The translations under genes and the position numbers were made by a program. The notes under the pieces are model-generated. The model saw only the letters and a program-made list of their open reading frames with translations. It did not search any database and was not told where the DNA came from. From Thiohalocapsa halophila (GTDB taxonomy: Bacteria > Pseudomonadota > Gammaproteobacteria > Chromatiales > Chromatiaceae): a DNA stretch of 48,188 nucleotides. The stretch covers positions 1 through 48,188 of the forward strand of contig NZ_NRRV01000041.1 of assembly GCF_016583825.1 (NCBI RefSeq), in the 5' to 3' direction. This document shows positions 1 to 8,306 of this stretch, piece by piece (position 1 is the stretch's first letter; each line of letters begins with the position of its first letter).

Positions 1-24
1 GTCGACGACGACATGCCCTTCTGA
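1..24 (+). CDS. 3' end of a gene, possibly ssb (single-stranded DNA-binding protein)
   Basis: Only the last seven codons are inside the window. They read VDDDMPF followed by TGA. A run of aspartates ending in a hydrophobic residue, Pro-Phe and stop is the hallmark of the acidic C-terminal tip of bacterial SSB, which docks on partner proteins such as RecQ and exonuclease I. The identification rests on this tip alone; any other protein with an acidic tail would look the same. The sequence upstream of the window would settle it. Confidence 0.45.
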   Translation, partial: VDDDMPF

Positions 25-93
25 GCCTGCTCCTCGCAGCGAGCCTCGCAGCCAGTACCCCGTGCCCCTCGGGCGGGCGTCGCGGAACTGTTC

Positions 94-488
94 ACCGTTT
101 ATGCGCAGGTTCGCTCAGCCGCTAACAGTCCGCTCATGAACCGATGCGGGCGCTGGCGCGCGAGCTGCTCAACGACTGGAATACCTTCTGGGTCGTGCTC
201 GACTACCCCGACTTCCCGCTCACCAACAACGAAGCGGAAAGAGCGCTGCGGCACTGGGTCATCGCACGACGCATCGGCATGGGTACCCGCACACCGCAGG
301 GGACCCGTGCCTTCGCATTGCTTGCCAGCGTCATCGAGACCTGTCGCAAGCGTTCCGCTTCGCCTTGGTCCTATCTCGCCGACGCTGTCCGTGAACGACG
401 CAAAGGCCTGGCGGCGCCGCCGCTACCGGCCGCTGCCTGAGCGCCCTTGGGGCATTTCATGCCCTGAAGTCATGGGGGGCTAAACGGT
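94..488 (+). mobile_element. Remnant of an IS66-family insertion sequence, internally deleted
   Basis: The segment is bounded by an inverted 8-mer, ACCGTTTA at 94-101 and TAAACGGT at 481-488, and encloses only the C-terminal part of an IS66 transposase. A full IS66 element is over 2 kb, so most of it, including the accessory genes and the catalytic core, has been lost. The string CCCCTCGGG occurs at 65-73 and 491-499, but its distance from the left terminal repeat makes a target-site duplication doubtful. The element sits at the edge of the degraded defence region. Nothing else is evident in 489-644. Confidence 0.6.
126..440 (+). pseudogene. IS66-family transposase, C-terminal fragment
   Basis: The frame is open from just after a TAA at 123-125 and starts in the middle of the family (SAHEPMRALARELL). 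It carries the typical IS66 C-terminal signature PLTNNEAERALRHWVIARR, then GTRTPQGTRAFALLASVIETC and a basic proline-rich tail. The TNNEAE glutamate belongs to the DDE catalytic triad of IS66 transposases, but both aspartates lie in the missing N-terminal two thirds, so the product cannot be active. An ATG at 144 could give a peptide of 98 residues. There is no ribosome binding site and it is best treated as a relic. Confidence 0.8.
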
Positions 489-644
489 TACCCCTCGGGG
501 GCTCTTGCCTTCGCGTTTTATTTCTCAAATCCGATAGTTGCGCCAGTCAAACACCAACCGCTACTAGCCATGTCCCAACGCCGCGATGCGCTCAGCATAC
601 TCCATAGTGCCCTTCCGCCGACTGTGATCCCCTTGAATCATTGC

Positions 645-1892
645 TTATGAACGCGACACGGTAGTAGCGATTGCCCGAATCTCATATGCAAGCACGTCCA
701 TCTTTGAAAGGATACGCTCAGGATTGCTTTCCAAGTCGATAACCCTCACCAAGATTCTTCGTGCCCGGCCGTCGATTGGGATTTCCACGGTCCTGTCCGA
801 TGGCTCTTCCGTACTCTTCGGATATATAAGCATACCCGTGTCGAGTTCGGTGCCGACCAAGTACGCAAGCATCTGATAGATGTCGGCGTTCGGCATGGAA
901 GACGGCGCAAGCTTCTTGTACTTTACATCCCCAACGAAACGGAGCCGGCTTGCTTGTTTCCACAGCAGGTCGGGCTCTAGACTGACGCGCCGCCTGCTGT
1001 CGAGATAAAGATCCGCTCCGCTCGCAAAGCTCCTCGCCGACCCGAAACTGTTCCGGCTGAGCCCAAGCGCCTCGCGCAGTGCGGTGCGAACGAACTCCTC
1101 GAACACCCGGTTCATATCGAACAGGAATCCGCGCATCCGAACAAATCCTGCCTCTTGGTCGTCGAGCTCGAACGAGCTGCGGGACAGAATCAAGCGCGCC
1201 AGCTCGATTGCTCGCCTATAACGGGCACTCCTCGGACGATACGCGACTTCGGGGACATAATGTGTTGCGAATCTGACGGCAGAAACGTTCAGCAGTTCCT
1301 GGGCGCAACGAGACAGAATCTTCGCTGAACTGTGATCGACATCAAGAGATGCGCGGAGCATCCGTATCGCTTCCTTCAATAGCTGGTTCTCAATGATATC
1401 AGCGGTATATTCCTCATAGGTGCAGGCAACCTCAGGTCGTTGCCTAAGGGTATTGACCCACTGCTCAACCATGCGAATCCTGCCACGTACTGTGCGCTCG
1501 TTCTCTTCTTTTCGCTGATAGTCCTCCAAGAGCCCCGAGCGCATCTGTCTTTCCAACTCCAGACCAAAGGCATGTGCCAGCGCATTGATCAGGCCCGGCG
1601 CCTTTGGCAGCTCGACCTCCCGGTCCCGCCAGTGCTTTGGATCGAAGGCATAGGACCAAAGGAATAGGACTCTGGCGATGGGCAGCTTCGGCATGACACG
1701 CAGTTCGCCGAAGGTGAGTCGAACACTGCCGACATGGCAGCCCGGATTGACCGCATAGGCTCCGGGATCGACACCCGGCTCAATAACGACGCCGGGGATC
1801 AACTGCTTGATCTCGCTGATCTGATCGCAGGACAACCCATGCACTTGCGTTGCTCCCTGTTCCTTCAGGCTGTGCACATCTGTCGAGCTCAT
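645..1892 (-). CDS. mcrC: McrC-like nuclease subunit of a McrBC modification-dependent restriction system
   Basis: McrC is the DNA-cleaving partner of the GTPase McrB; together they cut DNA containing modified cytosine. The 415-residue product has the family layout: an N-terminal region that contacts McrB and a C-terminal PD-(D/E)XK nuclease. The nuclease motif is visible as EPDLLW followed about 15 residues later by VGDVKYK, giving the catalytic Asp and the D-x-K pair. Its ATG overlaps the mcrB stop codon (ATGA at 1889-1892), so translation is coupled. McrB is interrupted by a nonsense codon, so this subunit, although intact, probably has no functional motor. Base composition is visibly lower in GC than the core genes from 8 kb on, which suggests lateral transfer. 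Confidence 0.85.
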   Translation of the reverse strand: MSSTDVHSLKEQGATQVHGLSCDQISEIKQLIPGVVIEPGVDPGAYAVNPGCHVGSVRLTFGELRVMPKLPIARVLFLWSYAFDPKHWRDREVELPKAPGLINALAHAFGLELERQMRSGLLEDYQRKEENERTVRGRIRMVEQWVNTLRQRPEVACTYEEYTADIIENQLLKEAIRMLRASLDVDHSSAKILSRCAQELLNVSAVRFATHYVPEVAYRPRSARYRRAIELARLILSRSSFELDDQEAGFVRMRGFLFDMNRVFEEFVRTALREALGLSRNSFGSARSFASGADLYLDSRRRVSLEPDLLWKQASRLRFVGDVKYKKLAPSSMPNADIYQMLAYLVGTELDTGMLIYPKSTEEPSDRTVEIPIDGRARRILVRVIDLESNPERILSKMDVLAYEIRAIATTVSRS

Positions 1893-3265
1893 CCCGTGGT
1901 CGCTGCCAGCCCCTTGAGTCTGTCCAGGGCAAACTGCGCGAGTCGCCTCTCGTCGCCTGGATAGCGCTCTTCAAGCATGGGAATGATCGAGTAGTTCCAA
2001 GTCAATCGCACTTGTTCCTCGTCGACACCGGGCGACATGAAGTGGCTGGGTCCGATCAATGCATCCCGGAACCCGTGCTCCGCCAGCTTGGTATTCGCGG
2101 TGTCCAACACCTGCGGCAGCCATTCCGCGATGTCGGACCGACCGTGCTCATGAAGATAGCGTGACAGCAGCCCTTTGATGGGGGCTCTGTCCGGGTAGAG
2201 TGGGAAAAAGTGGAACCGTCGACGAAGCGCCGCATCGATCTGCGCAATGCCGCGATCCGCGGTGTTCATTGTTCCCAACAAAATCAGGTTTTTGGCGAGT
2301 CGAAACGGTTCGCCGTTTTGGTCATACTGGAGTTGAACGGCGTTTTCGCGGTACTCCAGACTGAAGAAAAGCTCACCAAAAACGCGCGGGAGATTTGCTC
2401 GGTTGATCTCGTCGATGAGCAGCACAACCTTCCGCTCGGGACATTTCTACGCTTGCTCCTGCGCCTGCAAAAGGTGCCCTGGGATCAGGTCGAAACCCGT
2501 ATTGCCCTTGTCCGCTGGGCAAGGACGCCACCCCTGAACAAAGTCTTCATAGGCATAAGACGCATGGAACTGGACGAAGACCGGCTCCTCGCCGTCTGCA
2601 AGGTGTCGCGCCAGCGCTCGCGCAACATAAGTCTTGCCCGTCCCAGGCGGTCCGTAGAAGATGAGTTGAGGCTTGTCGTCGAGGAGTTTGGCCACGTGAT
2701 CCATCCTCTCAGGTGGATCCCAAAAGAGGCGGTGGGCAAGCTTCTGCATATCAGTCAAAGGCATTGTCCTCCCCGCGTCAAGTTGGGTTAGATTCCCGTC
2801 TCGGTGGGACTCGAAGAAGTCCCTTGCACATGCTTTGTATTGGTCGTTTTGAAACCCAATTTGCCACTCTGTATTTTCGGGTATGGGCGGATGCTTAAGA
2901 AAGACTGCATGATCCGTTACGAAGTTAAAGGGTGGGGTGGATGGCCTAGTTTGCTCTGGCTGGGTTTGCCATTTTTCGAACTGCCGCCAAGCCCGGGTAA
3001 ACTGTGAGATCGGATTCCACCTTCCTTTGCGTCTGTCTACGCCGTAAATGTCCAGTAATGGCTCGAAGGAAGCCTGGATGTCTGTTGAGCGTGAAAACTC
3101 TTCAGTTTGGGTGCTCAGATGGCGACAAATCAAAAAAAACGTGAATTCGAGAAACTCCCGGCTGGCCGTGGAGGCTCCCGCATACTGTTGAAGCCAGTCA
3201 TTTCCTTCAGTCTCTAATCTTTCTTGTTGCTTTAAGAGTAGCTGCAACAACTGCTCACACGACAT
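1889..3265 (-). pseudogene. mcrB: McrB-like AAA+ GTPase interrupted by one in-frame amber codon
   Basis: The reading frame is continuous for 458 codons except for a TAG at 2447-2449 (codon 273). Upstream lie a unique N-terminal recognition region (residues 1-195) and the Walker A motif GPPGTGKT at 205-212. Downstream, in the same frame, are Walker B (VVLLIDEINRAN) and the McrB signature MNTADRGIAQIDAALRRRF. The family aligns across the stop without gap or frameshift (LLQAQEQA-stop-KCPERKVVLLIDEIN), so one substitution killed the gene. The stop falls between Walker A and Walker B, and the 272-residue product cannot hydrolyse GTP. A GTG at 2425 could restart translation but yields only the distal half. 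TAG serves as the normal terminator of other genes here, so recoding is unlikely. Confidence 0.82.
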
Positions 3266-3494
3266 TGCTCAAATCCCCAAGGTTTTCGTATGTTCGGCCC
3301 CGTCGGCCTCGTTCTGTTTGCAGAGAATGAGTGGTGGATTTTGAATTCCCGGACGGGACCTTTATCGTGTTGGGTGCGCCGAGAACCCAAAGGGTGAGAG
3401 CCTGTGTCAAGAACCGCACGGCCCTGAGGAGGACGTCAACAGCTCTCCTTTGGAACAAAAATTAATGGCAGCCCAGTACCCCGGCCACCTGGTC

Positions 3495-3842
3495 TCAGGC
3501 GTCGGAGCGCCAACACAGTTCCAAAAGCACCCCAGTGTAAGGGAAGTGCAAATCGCAGCTCTCTGTCTTGTCGATCAGCCCGATTGCGCGTAAGCGCTCT
3601 GTGTCGGCTCGCACCTCGGCTCGGTCGCGTTGCATGCACCGAGCAAGCTCAGCAATGCTCATAGCGCCGGCACGGGAGAGGGCCTTTAGGATGGCAAAGC
3701 GGTTGCCTGAGAGTGTGTTGAGCAAGGCCTCATCGCTGTCGAAGAGGTAGCGCGGGGGTAGGGGCTGATTCGATTCAATCGCCGCGATGGCTTGGGCGAG
3801 GGCTTCCTGTTCGCTAGCGACCTCAATGGTCAGCGTCTGCAT
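3495..3842 (-). CDS. HVO_A0114/TumA-like DNA-binding antitoxin, orphan
   Basis: The 115-residue protein (from ATG 3842, MQTLTIEVAS) has a short beta N-terminus, a central region (FDSDEALLNTLSGNRFAILKALSRAG) and a MarR-like winged helix (MSIAELARCMQRDRAEVRADTERLRAIGLIDK), ending in FPYTGVLLEL. This is the pattern of the HVO_A0114 family, which acts as the antitoxin-repressor next to TumE toxins. No TumE-like gene is present; the preceding reading frame is a truncated hsdM whose stop overlaps an in-frame GTG at 3869. The ATG at 3842 is preferred because family members begin at the equivalent position. It is probably an orphan left when a deletion removed the rest of hsdM and perhaps the toxin. 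The family assignment is from memory of its motifs. Confidence 0.65.
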   Translation of the reverse strand: MQTLTIEVASEQEALAQAIAAIESNQPLPPRYLFDSDEALLNTLSGNRFAILKALSRAGAMSIAELARCMQRDRAEVRADTERLRAIGLIDKTESCDLHFPYTGVLLELCWRSDA

Positions 3843-3865
3843 GAGCGGTACTTCGACGGCGAATA

Positions 3866-4168
3866 TCACGGTCTAAATCGATGAGGAAAGACGGTGTCGT
3901 TGACGTGGGCAATGATATCGCCCGCGGGGGTCTGCGGCTTACGGTCCTTGTGGGCGGCCCAGTTGCGCCAGCGGCACTCTTCCGGCAGCGCGGAGCGGTA
4001 GCCGCGGCCCCGGTCTCGGGCGTCTTCTTCCCAGCCGTCCTCGGCCTGGTCGAAGACCTTGAGAAACAACATCCAGGAGAGCTGGCCGATGCGCTGGGCG
4101 TCGCCGTCGACGCCGTCGTCCTTGCGCATGATGTCCTGGATGGACTTGATAGTGGTGCTTAGGTTCAT
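3866..4168 (-). pseudogene. hsdM: hsdM, N-terminal fragment of a type I restriction-modification methyltransferase
   Basis: The 100-residue frame opens with MNLSTTIKSIQDIMRKD and continues with DAQRIGQLSWMLFLKVFD and LPEECRWRNWAA, the conserved N-terminal helical domain of HsdM. It ends abruptly after DIIAHVNDTVFPH. HsdM proteins are usually near 500 residues, and the SAM-binding (DPACGSGG-like) and NPPF catalytic motifs are missing, so no methylation is possible. Its ATG overlaps the vapC stop (ATGA at 4165-4168), and its TGA overlaps a GTG of the next frame. The simplest reading is a deletion that removed the distal four fifths of hsdM together with hsdS, joining the remnant to the TumA-like gene. 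Confidence 0.8.
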
Positions 4169-4587
4169 TGTGCCGTGGGGGGTTGGTCGAGGGGCAGGAC
4201 AATAAGTCCGGGGACGCGGCGGAAGTCCTCCGCGTCCGTGGTCAACAGGGCTCGCCCACCGGCGAGGGCGGTGGCGGCGATGTAGGCATCGTTCGCGCCA
4301 AGGGTGAGTCCCTGCTGCCGCATCGCGGCGACCAGTTCGGCGTGCGCTCGCGCGACCTCCAGCGTGATGTCCAGGATCGGCAGGGCGGCGAGCATGGCCT
4401 CAACCGACGCCGAGCGACGAATGCGGCGGTGCTCCGGGATGGCACGATGCACGCCGACCAGCAACTCCGATGCGGTGACAACGCTGATCGCCGCATCGCC
4501 GAACCGGCTCCAGGGAGAGAAGTCCAGCGTTGCCTTGCCGCCGCGCTCAGCACGAATCAGGACCCCGGTATCGAGGAGCAAGCCCAT
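4165..4587 (-). CDS. vapC: VapC-type PIN-domain ribonuclease toxin
   Basis: VapC toxins are Mg2+-dependent endoribonucleases that cut tRNA or rRNA until bound by VapB. This 140-residue PIN domain keeps the four acidic catalytic residues at the expected places: D6 (LLLDTGVLI), E41 (VVTASELLVG), D100 (GANDAYIAATAL) and D118 (LLTTDAEDF). Length is normal. It lies 24 nt after vapB, and its stop overlaps the hsdM start, so the toxin pair is embedded in the hsdR-hsdM operon on the same strand. It is one of the few genes in this stretch without a lesion, as expected for a module that punishes loss of its antitoxin. Confidence 0.88.
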   Translation of the reverse strand: MGLLLDTGVLIRAERGGKATLDFSPWSRFGDAAISVVTASELLVGVHRAIPEHRRIRRSASVEAMLAALPILDITLEVARAHAELVAAMRQQGLTLGANDAYIAATALAGGRALLTTDAEDFRRVPGLIVLPLDQPPTAQ

Positions 4588-4611
4588 GCGTCCCTTCCGA
4601 TTGCCGGCGGA

Positions 4612-4884
4612 TCAGTCGTCCCAGGGGTCGCCGTCCGGCACAAGGGTGGCTTGCGCGTCTGCAATATCGCGCTCGAAGGACTCGGCGTCATCCCCTAGGC
4701 TCGGGATGCCGTCGAAGATGCTGTTCAGCTCGGAGACCTCGACCCGCTTGGGCGGCCCCGCCGGGACCAGTCGTGCGATACGGCGCCCGCCCCGGGTCAA
4801 CTCGAAGCTGGCGCCCTGGTAGGCGACGCGGTTCAGTAGGTCGGAGAAATGGCGGGCGGCTTGAGTGGCGTTGATTTCTTCCAC
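4612..4884 (-). CDS. vapB: VapB/Phd-type antitoxin
   Basis: A 90-residue product from GTG 4884 (VEEINATQAARHFSDLLNRV) with a Phd/YefM-like N-terminal DNA-binding fold and an acidic C-terminus (DDAESFERDIADAQATLVPDGDPWDD) suited to wrap the toxin. The frame is open up to a TTG at 4911. GTG 4884 is preferred because a GAGG Shine-Dalgarno sits six bases before it and because the perfect inverted repeat 4911-4931 then lies in the leader. The antitoxin precedes its PIN toxin, the usual order, and the complex is expected to repress its own promoter through that repeat. Confidence 0.82.
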   Translation of the reverse strand: MEEINATQAARHFSDLLNRVAYQGASFELTRGGRRIARLVPAGPPKRVEVSELNSIFDGIPSLGDDAESFERDIADAQATLVPDGDPWDD

Positions 4885-4910
4885 GGTGCACCTCGCGGTG
4901 ACGGCATCCA

Positions 4911-4931
4911 ATAATCTGACAATCAGATTAT
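4911..4931. promoter_or_regulatory. Perfect inverted repeat upstream of vapB, likely autoregulatory operator
   Basis: ATAATCTGA at 4911-4919 and TCAGATTAT at 4923-4931 are exact reverse complements separated by three bases. The site lies 27 bases upstream of the vapB GTG and is much more AT-rich than its surroundings. On the minus strand it includes CATAAT, a plausible -10 hexamer. VapBC and Phd-type complexes bind such palindromes to repress their own operon, so this is the expected operator. A second, weaker pair (GCGTAC and GTACGC) lies just beyond, near 4943-4967. Confidence 0.65.
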
Positions 4932-5061
4932 GGTTCTTCTGCGTACTACTGTACAGGCGGTACGCTGGAACCTATCCATGCGCGCGCGGGATGAATGCTG
5001 GAGCTGGTCGCGAAGCTCGCTTGCTGTCATGGGGCTTTGGCTTGGGTTGCGCTTGTCTTGG

Positions 5062-7531
5062 TCAGGCGGACTCTTTGTAAAGTTGCCGCTCCAGCTCGGT
5101 CAAGGCTTCGGAGAACTCCTCCGGCCCGCCGAACACGTCGCGTCGGATCCGGCGCTTGCCGCCGAGCTTGTCGAAGGGCGGCAGCTCCAGCACCTGTGGG
5201 TCCTCGATGCCGCCGATGCCGTGGTCGGCGTACTTCTCCAGCAGCGCGTCCATCACCGCCTGGGCCTGGTCGCCGTACTTGCCGAAGTAGTTGCGCTTGC
5301 GCACCTGCTCCGCCCGCTCCCGACGACTGAGCGGGGGTTGGTCGAAGGCGACGTGGGCGATGAGATGAGGTCGAAGGCGTCTAGCGCCTCGCCGTTGGGC
5401 ACGGCCTGGGCGAGCGCCGCCAGCGGAAGACCCTGGTCGCGCAGCGCCTCGATGATGGCCTGCTTGCGCTCGGAGGCCGTCCAGCGACGCAGAAAGTCGT
5501 CCAGGGAGCTGAACTGGCGGCGCAGCGTCTGGCGGATCTGGTCCTTGAGCAAGACGCGGTAGTCCTCTGTGACCAGCCTGCCGTGGGCGTCCAGGTACTG
5601 GGAGCGCTCGATGGCCGTGCGAACCTCGACATCGTCGATGGTGTAGCGGGCGCGACCCGCTGTCGGGTCCCGCGTGCCGCCGGGAGGATCATCCGGTTGC
5701 TGATCGTCGCCGCTGTCTGTCGGCGGGGCATCCTCGTCCGCTACGCGGTCGGGTCGCTCGTTCTCGCCGGACTGATCCCCTCGGGCGGCAGGACGGACTC
5801 GTCCGGGGCCGGCTCGTGCACGGTCACGGGCTCGCCGTCGAACTCCGGGTCCTGGAACAGCCGCGTGGCGCCCTTGAAGTCCATGATGGTGAAGTAGAGC
5901 TTGTTGTAGTCCTCCCGGATGCGGGTGCCGCGGCCCAGGATCTGCTTGAACTGGGTCATGGAGTTGATGGTCTGGTCCAGGACGATGAGCTTGCAGGTCT
6001 TGGCATCGACGCCGGTGGAGAGCAGGCGGGACGTGGTGGCGATGACCGGATAGGGCTCGTCGTTGTCGATGAAGTAGGCGAGCTGGGCCTTGCCGTCCTT
6101 GTCGTCGCCGGTGATGCGCACGACGTAGCGGCGGTTAGCGGCGGCCTCCGGGATCAGGTTGACCAGGGCCTGGCGCATGCGCTCCGCGTGTGGCTGGTCG
6201 TCGCAGAAGACGATGGTCTTGGCCATGGGGTCCGTGGCCTCGAGGTATTCCCAGACCCGGGCGGCCACCAGTTGGGTGCGCTTGGTCAGGACCATGGTCC
6301 GGTCGAAGTCCTTGGTGTTGTACTGGCGCTGCTCGACGACCTGGCCGTCTTTGTCGACCTTGTTGCGCTCCGGCGTATAGCCCAGGGCGTCGACATCGCT
6401 CACCACCCGGATGACCTTGTACGGGGCGAGGAAGCCGTCCTCGATGCCCTGCTTTAGGGAGTAGGTGTAGATGGGATTGCCGAAGTACTTGAGGTTGTAC
6501 TCCGGGTCGGCGATGGTCGCTTGGCCGCGGGCGGGCCGCTTCTCCTTGGGCGTTGCCGTCAGGCCCAGGTGGATCGCCCCATGGTAGTAATCCAGCACCT
6601 CGCGCCAGGCGGAATCCTCGTTGGCGCTGCCACGGTGGCACTCGTCGATGACCACCAGGTCGAAGAAGTCCGCCGGGAACTGGCGGTAGATCTGCTTCCA
6701 CTCCTCTGCGCCCGTCACCGCCTGATACAGGCAGAGATAGATCTCGTAGTTCTTCTTGGCCTCGCGGTTGGTGATCTTGTGCATCACTTCGCCGAAGGGC
6801 GCGAAGTCCTGCTGAATGGTCTGGTCGATGAGGATGTTGCGGTCGGCCAGGAACACGGCGCGCTTGACACGCTTGGCCTTCCACAAGCGCCAGATGATCT
6901 GGAAGGCGGTGTAGGTCTTGCCGGTGCCGGTGGCCATCACCAACAGCATGCGCCGCCGGCCGCGGGCGATGGCCTCGATGGTGCGGTTGATGGCGACGCG
7001 CTGGTAGTAGCGGGGCTCTTTGCCGCTGCCGTCGGTGTGATACGGCTGGGCGATCAGTGCGCGTTGGTCTGCTGACTCGATGCCCTTCCAGGGCAGGTAG
7101 ATGGCCCAGAGCTCGTCGAGGCTGGGGAATTCGTCGAGGCCAAGCTCCCGCTCCACCGGCTCCGTGATGCCGCTTCGGTCATGCAGCAGGAAGCCGTCAC
7201 CGTTGGAGCTGATGGCGAAGGGCACGTCGAGCCGCTCGGCGTAGTCGAGCGCCTGTGGCATGCCGTGTCCCAACGGGAAGACGTTGCGCTTGACCTCGAT
7301 GATGGCGAGTGGCAAGCCGTTCTCGGCGTAAAGCACGTAATCTGCCCGCTTCGGACCGCCTTTGGCGCCTGGGTTCCTGACCCGGTAGGCGAGCTTGCCG
7401 CGCACGAGGACCCGCCCGTCCGTGAGCCAGACCTCTTCCCGGAACCAGGCCAGTTTCCAGCCTGCGCCGATCAGCGCTGGCGTGACGAGCTTGGTGCAGA
7501 TATCGCGCTCGCTGAGACTCTTCTTGTCCAT
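5062..7531 (-). pseudogene. hsdR: hsdR, type I restriction endonuclease subunit broken by two frameshifts
   Basis: HsdR is the ATP-driven translocase and nuclease of type I systems. The first 596 codons read correctly: nuclease motif (ADYVLYAENGLPLAIIEVKR), Walker A (MATGTGKTY), DECH box (VVIDECHRGS), LGLTATP, and helicase motif VI (QILGRGTRIRED). Frame is lost at a G4 tract (C4 on the plus strand, 5777-5780); one more G restores EGDQSGENERPDRVADEDA. The second frame continues through YTIDDVEVRTAIERSQYLDA to DAFDLI. There a 5-bp tandem duplication (GATGA twice, 5359-5368) shifts it again; removing one copy gives DLIAHVAFDQPPLSRRE and the normal C-terminus ending at 5062. The reconstructed length of about 820 residues fits EcoEI-type HsdR. 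The protein as encoded lacks its C-terminal assembly domain. Confidence 0.85.
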
Positions 7532-7720
7532 GACCCGCTGAACCGCCGCACACGATCCTGGAACGGGAACATACCACGGTTGGTCCGGGAAGCCAGCGGC
7601 AATGGCCGGGCAAGCCCCGATCTCGTATTCATGGGTTCCGCGCTGCCGCGCCGAGTGCCGGTAAGCGACGCTCAGTGCGTGGTTGCGGCATCGGGTGGCT
7701 TACGGCGACGTTAAGCGCCC

Positions 7721-8008
7721 TCATGGCAAGCCCAGATCTGCGAACCGAGCGCGTCGCGTTTGCGTGGTGTCGCGGTTGCGGTCGCGGTCACGGAAGGCGG
7801 TGTGCGCGGACTCGATCAGCTTCAGCGTCGCGATGTCGAGATACTCCTCCCCGCATTCGGGACAGCGCAGACAGGGCACGTCTTCCACGATCAGGGCATG
7901 GCCGCCGAGCCGATGCCGGTAGCGCACCAGCACGGCTTCGAGGCGCTGCGTTGCGCAGTTCGGGCAGTTGAGCGCTGGAGGAGGCATGTGACTTCGCCGA
8001 CCGATCAC
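7721..8008 (-). CDS. YgiT/MqsA-type zinc-finger protein, antitoxin-like
   Basis: A protein of up to 95 residues with two zinc-binding knuckles, CPNC near the N-terminus and CLRCPEC in the middle, flanking VLVRYRHRLGGHALIVEDVP. It is followed by GEEYLDIATLKLIESAHTAF. This is the YgiT-type zinc-finger domain found in MqsA and in many small antitoxin-like proteins; the C-terminal DNA-binding helix-turn-helix of full MqsA is absent. The GTG at 8008 overlaps the stop of the ribbon-helix-helix gene (GTGA), which argues for coupled translation. An internal ATG at 7987 is the alternative start. No MqsR-like toxin is seen nearby. Confidence 0.6.
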   Translation of the reverse strand: MIGRRSHMPPPALNCPNCATQRLEAVLVRYRHRLGGHALIVEDVPCLRCPECGEEYLDIATLKLIESAHTAFRDRDRNRDTTQTRRARFADLGLP

Positions 8009-8223
8009 GCCCGCCCCTCCTGCCTCGCCTGATCGAGCATGCTCCGTGTCAGGGACTTACGCAGCTCGACGGGCGCGGGCAGCGCTTGGACCGCGCGATT
8101 GTCGAGCGCAGCCTCGATGAGGGCAATCAGCTCCTGGTTGAAACTCCAATGATGCCGCCGGGCGCGACGCTTGAGCTGCCGGTGTACCTCGCTCGGGAGG
8201 TTCTTGATCAATACGGAGGCCAT
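8005..8223 (-). CDS. Ribbon-helix-helix antitoxin-like protein (FitA/Arc type)
   Basis: The 72-residue product starts at ATG 8223 with MASVLIKNLPSEVHRQLKRR, the beta strand and first helix of a ribbon-helix-helix DNA-binding domain. It continues with RHHWSFNQELIALIEAAL and a short basic tail. FitA-type antitoxins usually precede a PIN-domain toxin, but here the next gene is a YgiT-type zinc finger, joined by a 4-base GTGA overlap. The reading frame is open far upstream, through the SEDS gene region in another frame, but only this part resembles a protein family. Function as an antitoxin is inference from the fold. Confidence 0.7.
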   Translation of the reverse strand: MASVLIKNLPSEVHRQLKRRARRHHWSFNQELIALIEAALDNRAVQALPAPVELRKSLTRSMLDQARQEGRA

Positions 8224-8306
8224 GTGCGGATCGGTCCGGTGGCGTTTCGATACCGCGATGTTACGGGATGCACGCCGTGTTTGGTCCTGGAGCGGCCGAT
8301 TGCGGC

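Noticed and set aside
65..499. CCCCTCGGG direct repeats as IS66 target-site duplication
   Set aside because: The left copy lies 20 bases outside the inverted end and the repeat is nine bases where IS66 makes eight; GC-rich chance similarity is likely.
2447..2449. Amber readthrough or recoding (for example pyrrolysine-like) in mcrB
   Set aside because: TAG is the ordinary terminator of at least three intact genes here (cupin, DUF6064-like, aldo/keto reductase), and no special context was seen.
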